Assembly (NCBI GenBank): GCA_965644295.1 | Contig: CBFFRP010000176.1 | Coordinates: 1-27,686, forward strand | Direction: 5' to 3' | DNA: 27,686 bases | DNA from: Paraphysomonas bandaiensis | Taxonomy: Eukaryota; Chrysophyceae | Shown: positions 1 through 10,133 of the stretch, in pieces | Numbering within the stretch: position 1 is the stretch's first letter | Layout: each line of letters starts with the position of its first letter | The notes under the pieces: model-generated | What the model was told of the DNA's origin: nothing | Seen by the model: the letters and a program-made list of their open reading frames with translations, nothing else | The model's database searches: none | Program-made: the position numbers and the translations under genes

Positions 1-652
1 TTTATCAGAGAGGTGTGCAGCACACTCCAGTGTGGGTGTGCTGAGTTGATTGGTTTTCTGCCTCTGTGGAAAACCTTGTTTTCTTGAAAAACGTTAATTT
101 TGGTGTGTCTGTGAGAAAATGTCGATCAACAAAATCATGTTTTTTTTTGTAGTGTGCTGGTTTTTGATGCTGATCGATCGACATGTTCTCACAGTGGAAG
201 TTAAGCCTTGTGTGAAGTTTGATCAGTGGGACTCTCTGTGCAGGACATCCAAATCCTATTCGTGTCTATCGTCTCGTTAATGTACGCGACATTCTGTTTA
301 TTGTGGTGTTGAGTAAGAATGCGTATTTCTAGCGTTGCTCTGCTCTATGAGGACAGCGAGTGCACTCCAGGATGAGGCGTGGTCGCAGCGACTGTGTCGA
401 TGGACGAAATATCGACATCGTTGGGAAGCTCAATTCATCTGTGGCTACAGTGATGAGAGATAGAAGCATTCCCTCCTTACATTGCTGCCAGTGCACCACT
501 AGTACTAGTGCCACACTAGTATGTACAGTAAAAAAAACAGTGTTGACTCTTCAGGATACGCAGATATGTTCGGATCATTCTGAATAACCGCAACCTGACA
601 CAGCTAGAGCCGCAATATCCCGCCAGACTCATTCTTCTCATCAACCCGTGTG
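1..652. other. Upstream spacer without a recognisable gene
   Basis: No ORF here resembles a protein I know. The two overlapping short frames on opposite strands at 329-587 are low in protein-like character and are probably chance. The stretch just before the ATG at 653 would be the promoter and 5' leader of the kelch-NOX gene; I see no clear TATA box. An imperfect inverted repeat at 110-193 is listed separately. Confidence 0.6.
110..193. repeat. Imperfect inverted repeat (hairpin-capable)
   Basis: The arm tgtgagaaaatgtcgatca (110-128) is matched in reverse complement by 171-193, with one mismatch and a 4-base insertion (a second tcga). The loop holds a run of nine or so T. It could be a cruciform, a foldback mobile-element relic, or chance; no target-site duplication was found. 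Confidence 0.5.
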
Positions 653-3600
653 ATGATTCAGCTCTTCAAGGTTGTGATTGTTTGGACTGCTTTAGCAGGA
701 CTTGCGAGTGGCTTGGAATTTCAGGAGGGAGATTTGGGCGAGTGGGGCGGTTTCGAGCACTCCTCTGCTCTTAATGCGACCCCAACAAGCGTGGATGAGG
801 CCCATGAAACAAGCAGTCCTGGCGAAACATCAAAAATGGATGGTATTTCAGGGCAACGTGTGGCGGGCGGTATACTCACAGACTGTTTATTATGTATTAC
901 TCACTCAGATTAATTTTAGAGTGGATTAGAGCACCTGCAGCTGGTTGGACAGGAAGAAGTGGCCATACTTCCCTGTCATTCAACAACAAGATGTGGGTCT
1001 TGGGTGGGCACACTGGAAGTGTCTACTACAATGAGGTCTGGTGGAGTAGCGATGGCGTATCTTGGGGCTCTTATACGGCCCAGTGGAGTCCAAGGGCAGG
1101 ACATGGCAGTGCAGTGTATTCAGGACGGATGTGGGTAATTGGTGGCTGGTCCGGTCGAACTCCAAACTATGGTGACATGTGGTACAGTTTTGAGGGGAGG
1201 ACGTGGACACTAGTTGCCAACTCTTTTGCGTGGAATGGTCGCAGTTATCATGGTATGACATTTCATGCCAACAATATATGGATGACTGGAGGCTGGGTTG
1301 GTGTGTTGGTGAATGACGTGTGGTATAGTGTAGGTTCTGGTTGGGGTCATATCCCTACGTCCGGCCCCATATGGTCACCTCGACATGCCCACGCTTCTGT
1401 TTCCTTCAACGGACTACTGTGGGTTATTGGAGGAAGTCGAAATGGACAGTACTTAAGCGATGTATGGTACTCAGGGAATATAGAAAACTGGGCTCAAACA
1501 ACGGATACTCCTGGGTGGGCTGGGCGCCACGGCCTCACAGCTGTGGTGTATGACAACAGGATATGGGTATTGGGAGGTTGGGGAGGCGGTACTTCTTATT
1601 TTAATGATGTGTGGTATACGTCGGATGGTATATCGTGGACAAAGTCTTTGGCCCCTTCCCGTTGGAGTGGACGTCAGGGACACACAAGTATTGTATTTGA
1701 CAATAAGATATGGGTTCTTGGTGGCAAGAATGGAGGATACTTGAATGACGTGTGGTATTTTGACTTATTTGCTCCGACTTCATCTCCAACACGAAGTCCA
1801 ACAGGTGCGGACCTTCAATTTTGCATCGAATAGCTTATGCATAAATATATATAAGACTATAAATTGTCGATACTATACTGTTTGTTGGAATATGCCTAAT
1901 CTTGAACGCAGCAAGACCGAGTTTATCTCCAACACGAAGTCCAACAGGTACAGTCCAACGTTTTATAGTTAGCTTATGCATATTTTGGATATTTTTGGGT
2001 ATCATGCCTAATGTTGAGCGCAGAGACTCCTACTCTATCTCCAACGGGCTACAGTTCTTTGGAAGATTCGATTTTGTGCGAGTTTGCTGCGGCTACCAAT
2101 ATAACTCAGCAACCAGAGATTTCGGGCTGGGATTGTGCTTTTGTAAGCAGCGATAAGTGTGTGGACGGCCTCTGGACAGGGATCAGATGTACTGATGACA
2201 CTGTACATGAATTGTTACTCGATGGGCATGGAATATCTGGAACACTACCAGAAATGCTATTTAAGTTGACAAAACTCTCTTCTTTATACCTAAATGATAA
2301 TTCATTCCACGGTACAATACCGCGAAGTATTGGAAATCTGAGAAACTTGAATCGACTCCGACTGCAGTCAAATGGATTAGTTGGTTCTGTGCCAGATTCT
2401 GTAGGTTCCCTTGTTGCACTCCAAGAACTTCAACTGCAGGATAATTTCTTGCAGGCAATATACCCACGTTCTCTATGTGACTTATCCAATCTAACGGTGT
2501 TCTATGTTTCGCAAGACTCTACCCACGAGTGTCTGGTGCCAACTCAGGCTCCTACTTCTCTCCCGACGGACACACCAACTGCAGTTCCTTCTACATACGA
2601 CAGCTTTGAGAATATAGCCATTTGCGATTTAATTAACGCAACCAATATTGCTGGGATATTGGGATGGTCATGTGAAAATGTGGATAGCAAATGCGAAGGT
2701 TGGACTGGACTGTATTGTGATTCCAACAATGGACCCGTGACTTCTATTTCAGTTATTGGCGAAAAGATTAGTGGTTCCCTGCCTTCATCCTTGCAAAACA
2801 TGAAATATCTTACGCATTTGAATTTGCGTTCAAATTATTTAACGGGCTCAATTCCCATAGAGCTTGGAAAACTAACAGGGCTGGAATTGTTAACACTTCG
2901 GAATAATTTATTGACTGGCTCAGTCCCGGAAGCGTTTGCAGATTTGAACGAACTTCGGGTGCTTCGTTTAGAAGGTAATTATCTAAACAATCAATATCCT
3001 CGAGGGCTATGTGATTTGCCGGATTTGACTGAATTTTACCTTACTCAGAATATTATTCATGAGTGTCTCTTGCCCACTCAAGTTCCAACAGAGTCGCCTA
3101 CGCCTTTTCCAACGTTATCACAGCTGCCAACTGCTTATCCATCACAATCTCCATCCCTATCTATCGAGCCAACTATCACTCCTTTAGATTCATGGATTGG
3201 AGATGTTGTCACGATCGCTGGGAGTCGATTATCTGCTGTTAATGACGGTGTGGGAACGTTTGCTTCATTTCAGTTCCCTTCGCATGTTGTGGTTTCTTCA
3301 GATAACTCCTTTCTTGTGGTGTGTGAAAAGCAAGCAATACGAAAAATTGTATTATCAACCTCTGAAGTATCAACCATTGCTAAATTCCATAATGTTAGCG
3401 ATGTTAATGTCGAAAGTAATCGCTTCGATGCAAATTTCAGTTTGTCGTTGGCATTGTCCCCTGATAGCAGTTATGGAGTTCTGACAGATAGAAATAGCGG
3501 AGTGATTAAATTGTTGCAGCTTGAAAGTGGAGATATTATTACGTTATTAGGTTCTGGTGTTTCAGAAAATGCAGATAGTATGAGAACGAATTTTTCATTA

Positions 3601-6600
3601 GTTTATCCAAACTCAGTGGCAATGTCGTCAAATGGTTCCTTTGCACTTATTGGCGACAGTGGCAATTGTGGCATCCTCATGTACGTTTTTTCTACCGACC
3701 AAGTCAGCACATTGTCTGGTGGCACTTGTGGTAGCTCCGACGGAATTGATACTGCAGCTCAGTATCAAATTCCTTTCGTGTCCTTTATCTCACGTGATAA
3801 TGATTTCGCTATAATCGTTGATGCTGGTAATCATATTGTCCAGAAGTTGGTTATATCGACAGGCTCTGTGACTACAATTGCCGGTGTTATTGGCCAGAAG
3901 GGTTTTGTAGATGGTGTGGGCAGCCATTGTCGTTTTTTTTCACCAACCTCTGCTGCCATGACTAAAGAAGGCAACTTTGTGTTGATCTCAGACTTTGGTA
4001 ATAATGCAATAAGAATAATGTCAATTGCAACCTATGAAGTATCGACGATTGCTGGCTCTGAGTCAAGTGGATGGCTGGATGGACTTGGACCAATAGCATC
4101 ATTCAACGGTCCCAGTTGCGTGTCTTTGTCTTCTGATGGTAGTGTGGCATTTGTTACTGACTCTTTTAACCACGTGATTCGAAAGCTGGCAATCAAATCT
4201 GAAGAGCCGGCTATCTCCACCACAACTCTTGTATCAGTAGACGTGGATGCCCCGTGTGCTGCCCGCATCTCGGGACATGTAGTAGGGGGAGTAATTATTG
4301 CGATATTGGTGATTTTTGTGGACTATTTATTGCGTGTGAGTCACACTGGCCCGAAGCTTTCAATGTGGTCATATCTATTTCTCTGGCGAGTATTAGTATT
4401 TGAAGTATTTGATATGATATTATGTCTTATCAATTTGTTGTTGTCGATACACAACAAAATGGATACCGTAATTTATGCGCAGGCGTGTTTTGCAAACATA
4501 TTGCCACTTTTGTATTGTGTTTCTGTCAAAAGCTCATATACTTTTTCTCCAATGTGGATATTTCGCGACGGTTACTCATTGGAGCAATGGTGGTCGGTCG
4601 TACAGGGTATTTTGGATGACAACAAGAAAGAAAGTGTAATGCGCAAGCTTAAAATAGCAACTGACGGAGATTTGCAAAATAGCCTTCAAGACTTTCTGAA
4701 GAAAGTGGAAGGACGTCACGAGTCACTGAGTGTTCCCATGTTCTTTGCTTTTATTAGTGATCTGTTTGATGTGGTAGTTGTGTTGTACAACTACACAAAA
4801 TTTTGTGAGTCTTCTGAGAAAAACTTTTGGCGTGATTTGGTGACACTTGTATCTCTCGTGGCGGTGTGCTGTAACGTGTCTGACATATTTGTCTACTGCC
4901 AAAAACAAACTGAAATTGAAGACTTAGAAAAAAAGATGCATAACTTGAAGAGTGCGAAAATCTGTCCCTCAGCTAATTCGTTACCTGCACCGAATTCAGT
5001 TCCTCGAGAGCAGCCCATTGAATCATATAATCTCAGGACTTTTGCCAGCCGTCCACCATTCGTATGTGTGGATGAAATTGTTGAACACACTTACGGTCTT
5101 GCACATTGGTATATGCACCACAGAAATGACGGCGAGAGGTGGATTGCACGAAACGGCAGACCGCATGTTCGTGGTATTGCATGTGCACTGTGCTTTCAAG
5201 TTGGTGGCGACTTGATCTCCTCCTCCAGAGACAAAAAGCCTGTACGTTGTGCATTAGACCTCGCTGCGTCACGTATTAAGCAGCTCAATATGTTAATATG
5301 TAATGGAACACGCTTGATAGATGGTCGCTCAGCTGGTCGTAGCCCTCAAGAACAAGACGAAGAGGAGGAGGGCATCCTGCAGTTGATCTATGAGCTTTTT
5401 GTAGCCGTCTATATTCAATCTATGTCAGACAAAAACGCTGCGAGTACGAACTCAGCAGGTTTTGATATCATGCAAAGATTTGAGTATCTTCTGAACACAT
5501 GGAAGGATACAAACGGAGGAAATATGTACAGCGAAATTGCAAGCTTGAGGGACAGTGAGTTATGGAGTACAGAAGCGAAGCATATACTGTTGGAAGAAGA
5601 GTTAAACGATTCCATATGTTTAGAGTGCTGTGCCATTCCCGAAGCGTGGAGAGATGATATCCTTATTTATTTACAGAATCATGCTTTGTGGAGTGTATCC
5701 AAGAGTAGAAGCGCAACTCACACTGGGGAAAGTAGGCATGTTGCTTATGCTCTAAAATTGGCTGAATCTATGGGTATATATTTTGAACGGCATCTTGGCT
5801 GCTATTTTAGGAGTAAGGAGCTAGTATTATCTAGAGTCACAGGTGTTTCAAATGGATTATTATCTTCGCAGCTGCCAAATTCAGGCTTGCATGTACTGGA
5901 GCTGAGCCATGTGGGTGTTCAGGTGGAATCTACTGGCACAATGCTTGGGGCCGACGCTTCTTTGGAACCATCTTGTGTAATTGAATGCGTGACTCCTGTA
6001 CACACAAAGAGTGTGTACTTTCCGTTTATTTCCAGGATCATTAAATCTATAAAGGAAGTATACGACGTATCCTTGATTGTTCCATGTGCACTAGTTGGCT
6101 ACTGTTCGTACAGGTTTTTTCTCTGTGCATTGCATATAGGTCAACCTTCTACGACATACAACAAGCATTTTGTGCTCATAATCATGTTGGCTGTCCTTGT
6201 AGTTTCATTGGTACCCACCTGTCTGTACAACAACTACAATTATGTTGCAACTGGGACTATCGTTCTGACCTTTTGTATGGGTGGTGCATTTGCATTGCTT
6301 GATTTAGAGTCGTCTCTGGATGCTGAGACCTACCTTGGTCTTGGACCTCAGTATAATTTGGCCGACCGACCTATTCAGGCACATTTGGTGCCTCTGCTTT
6401 ATGGTGTCATGCATGTCTGCCTCGTTTTGTTCATGCTCTTACCTCTGACCATGTGTCGCCAGTTAATCAATTTTGTCACGCAGTGTGATGCGTTCTATTT
6501 TGCTGGTAGGGCTGTCTTGGTGAGAATGTTTGGGCTGCATCGTTTGTATGCCATTCACCGCTTTTTGGGTTACTCCCTGTGTTGTGGATTGTACATTGGT

Positions 6601-7977
6601 GCGGCACTCTGGTGGGTTGCTATGTACTATTCATGCGCCCACTATGGCAAAAATAGTGAATGTCGCACGTTTTTACCGGAAGGGTCTTTCATCGATATTC
6701 GCGGTCCTTTGTGGTTTTGTTCACCTGAAGACATAGATGCAAGCGTCTCCAAATTTCGGAGAGATATATACAAGTACGACAGCTGTCTATTCGACCAATC
6801 TGGTAACCCTGGAGCTGTGTTTTTTCTTCGCATTGTGATCGTCTCCACTCTGTTACTGATGCTATTAAGCTCCTCCTTGAAGTACCCATTGCTTAAGTTG
6901 AAGCAAGCAGATAACTTTATTTTCAATAATAAAATATGGACGGATTGGATCGTACCCAATAGTTTCGAATTATTTTTATATACACATATCGTTGGGGCTA
7001 ATGCGATAGCGTTTGGCGCTTTTTTTAGCCGTTTTGAGGTATTTTATTCTGGATTTTTGTTTTGGGTGATATACGGCACCGACAAGTTACTCTCATGGTT
7101 GAGAATTCATCGTGTGCGAAAAGAAAACATCTATGCACTGAATATGGATACCTGTGCAAAGACATCGGTGATCAAGCTCAACCTAAGGACTGGCGGTGGA
7201 TTTAGCTTCGAAGCGGGACAGATTCTGTACCTACGGTGTACACAATTATCTTACTTTCAATGGCACCCATTTTCAATCTCATCAAAAGCCGACAACGATG
7301 AATTGAAATTACTTATTAAGGTGGAAAATGGTGGATGGACTGAGCGCTTGAAGCATCTTTTGATTGCACAAGCGGTGGATTGTCTTGACATAATGGGTCC
7401 GTTTTCGTCGTCCTTTCAGAATTGGCTGGGGTATGACTGTGTAATGCTTGTCGGTACTGGAACTGGTATTGCTGGGGCATTATCTATCATTGATGATATT
7501 AAAGCGAAGAGTGAATTGCGCGCCAACAGCCAGTTAAGGCATGATGTAAAGGTATGGTTGATATGGTCAACTGCGCATATGCACGAGGTCACATGGGCCA
7601 TGGACGAGCTCTTTACAGCTATTACATCAAAGTCAATGACACGAATTAAAGCAGCCATTCATGTGACGCGAGACTTTGATAAAGACCTTGCAGCTGTTAT
7701 GGCCAACTTGGACACATACACCGGAGGCGACGAAGAACTTCAGCGTATAAATGAAAGTAAGAGGTTTGTATCTCGCTTGCTCAGGAAAGGACGACCGATA
7801 TGGGGAACATACATGCATAGTTTTGCAGCTATGTGCTCCACACAAAGTTTTACGAAGGCGAAACTATGTGTATGCTCTAATCGCTCAGCTATTGTGACTG
7901 AAATCAACGAGGCTCTTGCTAATGTGGACCTCCCGCCTAACATTGATGTGGAATTTACGTCTGAAGATTTTGCCTAA
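653..7977 (+). CDS. Kelch-LRR-NHL-NADPH oxidase fusion protein (four exons)
   Basis: Predicted membrane flavocytochrome passing electrons from NAD(P)H through FAD and haem across a membrane. Model: exons 653-842, 920-1804, 1912-1947, 2024-7977; all three joints are phase 1 and the sum is an exact reading frame (about 2354 aa). Order: signal peptide (MIQLFKVVIVWTALAGLASG), six kelch blades (about 64-358), Ser-Pro-Thr linker, two plant-type LRR blocks (about 388-546 and 560-733), NHL-like propeller repeats (about 762-1093), a membrane block (about 1118-1333), an unrecognised cytosolic stretch rich in charged residues (about 1346-1710), then the oxidase membrane block and FAD/NAD domains. Visible oxidase motifs: LLPLTMCRQL, IHRFLGY, FELFLYTHIV, WHPFSIS (FAD), GGWTERL, VGTGTGIAG (nucleotide), KGRPIW, and an acidic-Phe C terminus. 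Two haem histidines are missing. Exon 1 end is the least certain part (an alternative donor at 708 also keeps frame). A separate kelch gene is possible but the matching phases argue against it. Confidence 0.75.
920..1804 (+). other. Exon 2: six-bladed kelch propeller
   Basis: Six consecutive repeats of about 48 residues each carry the kelch signature: an early G-R-x-G-H or P-R-x-A-H turn, a hydrophobic strand ending in a double glycine (for example IWVLGG), then an acidic-Val/Met-Trp-Tyr end (NDVWYS, GDMWYS, SDVWYS, NDVWYT, NDVWYF). Six blades are enough to close one beta-propeller, so this is a complete domain carried in a single symmetric phase-1 exon. It follows a signal peptide, so it should lie outside the cell or in the lumen, unlike most cytosolic kelch proteins. 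The exon ends in the linker SSPTRSPTG. Confidence 0.85.
1774..2040 (+). repeat. Tandemly duplicated mini-exon plus intron unit
   Basis: The end of exon 2, the 36-nt exon 3 (1912-1947) and the start of exon 4 all encode Ser-Pro-Thr linker sequence with near-identical DNA (tatctccaacacgaagtcc and variants). The introns after the first two (1805-1911 and 1948-2023) also share tagcttatgcata and the 3' end atgcctaat-n-ttga-n-cgcag. So exon tail and intron were copied as a unit. All junctions are phase 1, so each extra unit lengthens the linker without changing frame. Confidence 0.8.
6060..7977 (+). other. NADPH oxidase / ferric-reductase module of the fusion protein
   Basis: Membrane helices precede and surround the haem site, followed by FAD-binding (WHPFS at 7261-7275) and nucleotide-binding (GTGTG about 7453) subdomains. 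Aligned by eye to the NOX family, the first histidine of helix III (codon 6556) and the first of helix V (codon 6985) are present. The partner positions 14 and 13 residues later are Gly (6598) and Phe (7024). Near the C terminus the usual Cys-Gly-Pro of NOX is read here as CVCSNR. The terminal residues VEFTSEDFA resemble the FxFxKENF end of NOX proteins. Confidence 0.85.
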
Positions 7978-8010
7978 TCGGGATGCGGCTAGTTGTGCAT
8001 TTTTACCATA

Positions 8011-8160
8011 CGTCAAGTTATGACACAATTGGATGATTTACTATAAGTTAACTGGACGTGTATTCACTCATTAAGCTTGTCATAATTATTATAATCAATG
8101 TCTGTTCTCATTCATCAATTTCATGTTATCTCTACAACCAATCTTTTCTCGTACGATCAT
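8011..8160 (+). repeat. Degenerate direct copy of 8674-8825
   Basis: The segment carrying tatgacacaattggatgatt and, further on, aagttaactggacgtgt, actcattaa and ttatctctac recurs at 8674-8825 with the same order and small indels. The downstream copy overlaps the end of exon 1 and the intron of the gene at 8511, so this copy is a truncated tandem duplicate lying in the 3' region of the oxidase gene. Confidence 0.8.
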
Positions 8161-8214
8161 CACTATCTTGAATGATCAATATATTGTATTCAGTTTCATT
8201 ACTACAGTAGCTAT

Positions 8215-8265
8215 CAGGGCTGCGTAACTGTTGAGTTCTGCAATATGATGTGATATATATTGAGC
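8215..8265 (+). mobile_element. Solo hAT-like terminal sequence (MITE relic)
   Basis: cagggctgcgtaac at 8215-8228 matches 13 of 14 bases of the left end of the hAT element at 20018. Just downstream, atattgagcaatt (about 8256-8268) also occurs near the right end of that element (about 20595). No matching right terminus ending in cagccctg was found nearby, so only a relic is claimed. Confidence 0.4.
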
Positions 8266-8510
8266 AATTGAAGTGAGAAAATAGTGTGCAATAGGTGAAG
8301 TCAACGCATAGGTGTAACGGGTGATTATAGTTACAAAGGAATTAAATTCAGTTACTGATGTGTGACTATATAAGATATAGAACTGACTGATGAACATGTG
8401 ATAAAGTGATAAACAGATGTTGCTGAGATAATCATCTTGCGGGGGTCACCAATATCGAACTCTGAAGCGTCATTTCTTCATATGCTCTGTATCATAGAAT
8501 CAAAATTGTC

Positions 8511-9271
8511 ATGAATTCTGTTGGTGGTGGAGTCCAAAAAATGCAAGAAGAGCTGAAAGAGGCAATTGAGCGCGGTGTTCTTAACAGCATTGGGAATGAA
8601 GACTTAGTTTCGCTTGAAGGTGAACCGATCACAAAGGGCGCTTTTATACTGGTTGGACATCAACGACTTGTGTGTCAAGATATGACACAATTGGATGATT
8701 TACTAAGTTAACTGGACGTGTTTTTACTCATTAAACAAGTTAAGATAAGAGAAGATTATAATAAATATAATAAGCAATATATCACGTTATCTCTACTACC
8801 ACTCATTTCTAGTACGATCTTACATCGTCATGATATCACTTCTCATAATACAGCTCATCACTACTGTATTCTTCGACTAGCGGTCATAATTCCAACACCT
8901 TAGAATTACAGCTTTTAATTGCATAAACAGCAAAACTCAACATTGTGAAGAAGACTGATGGGATAATGGAATTGCTCGCGGCGAGAGTAACTATGCCAAT
9001 GGCATCTAAAAGGTGTGATTTTGGGGAAGTTCTTGAAGCTTGTTTTCCTTGGTACCTTGACCGAGAGTGCATTATCATTGCTGCTAAACCGGTTTGTTTA
9101 AGAAGTCTACTATCCCCTTTCCTGACAGCGCATGCATCCTGTGAACTATTCGCGGATGGACTGGTTAAAAGAATGTGTTTATATGTAATAAGCAGCTATC
9201 GGATAATTCTATACTGTGAGCTCTCTATTGTCTATTATATATGCTTATTCTTATACATATTCCATGTTTGA
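8511..9271 (+). CDS. Unrecognised protein, two exons
   Basis: I do not recognise this protein. Exon 1 (8511-8706) reads a helical, charged N terminus and ends ...MTQLDDLL; exon 2 (8931-9271) continues TKLNIVKKTDGIMELL... and a region with FPWYLDREC. The two frames join in phase 1 with a GT at 8707 and an AG at 8929-8930 (224-nt intron) to give a coherent 178-residue reading. The joined helix is the main reason to link them. The C-terminal 30 residues are a hydrophobic AT-rich run (YYICLFLYIFHV) and may be intron read-through: a good donor, tat|gtaata, lies near 9184. The start may be further upstream, since the frame is open to 8466 and an acceptor-like catag precedes 8498. No signal peptide. 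Confidence 0.35.
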
Positions 9272-10133
9272 AACGATATAATTATCATGAATATAAACTA
9301 TCTACGAATCAAGATCTACTGAGTAACATGACTATTATATGATAGGCTTTCTATTGAAATAGGCAATGATATAACAGATAGCAAGTGTATAACGAAGACT
9401 AGCAATGACGTGTAACGATGAGAACTATGATTGATGTTGTTATTTACAGTAATGCATTTGTACTTTACATTTAGCAGAACCAGAGTTAGAGATTCTGGTA
9501 TATGTAGGCATACAGTATCTGCTTGTGGAGTATAGGTATGCTGTGGTGGTGGAGAATAGACATATTGTATGAGCTTGATTCAATTATTTCAATCATACAG
9601 CAAATTTAAGGTTGATGAAATATGTTCTAAGTTTTAAGATACAAGATTTTAACTCAAGCTAAATTAAACTCATCAATGATCGTTATAGTTTCACAGTGTG
9701 GGAGGTGGATGCACTGCCATTTCATTGTATTCAGTTACCAGACAGTTCTATAGCGAGTGCTTGATTGCTATTATCGTATATATATGTAGGTGTACTTACA
9801 TGCATATCAATGTCATGATGAAACTCATTACCTGTGATATGTTGATTGCAATATACGGCAATATATAGTGAGCTACTTTAACTGTAACAATATTCAGTTT
9901 ATTGTTCCCTAGCTTCAGTTTCGAACATACTTAGCTTGTGAAATATCAGAAGAATTAAATCTACTGAACTGTATTTCTCCTTGAGATGTCTGGCAACAGG
10001 TGTGAGTATCATATATCATATACAGGTACAGTACACACTTGACTTCAACAACAACCGAGTCTACTAGAGTCACTTCCATGTGGAGATGATGTTTTCCTGC
10101 TGTACTCACTTATACCTCTAAAGCAGTAGAAGT
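9272..10133. other. AT-rich spacer, no gene seen
   Basis: Very AT-rich, stop codons in all frames. A minus-strand frame at 9915-10109 has no recognisable features. No repeat was picked out. Confidence 0.5.

Larger units (their letters stand above)
7978..8510. other. Spacer after the oxidase gene
   Basis: Besides the duplicated segment at 8011-8160 and a hAT-like end at 8215, this AT-rich stretch shows no gene. No canonical AATAAA was seen close after the oxidase stop codon. Confidence 0.5.

Noticed and set aside
360-587. 75-codon plus-strand frame before the kelch gene
   Set aside because: No recognisable motif, overlaps an equally long antisense frame, and composition is not protein-like.
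650-652. GTG as start of the kelch gene
   Set aside because: A nuclear gene should start at the ATG at 653, which directly follows and leads into a signal peptide.
892-1833. Kelch domain as a stand-alone gene
   Set aside because: It would lack a signal peptide and end in intron sequence; phase-1 joints on both sides and duplicated linker sequence tie it to the LRR-NOX exon.
4032-4268. Antisense frames inside the large oxidase exon (also 2544-2801, 5033-5272, 6642-6959, 7416-7658)
   Set aside because: They mirror the conserved coding frame and show no family signature of their own.
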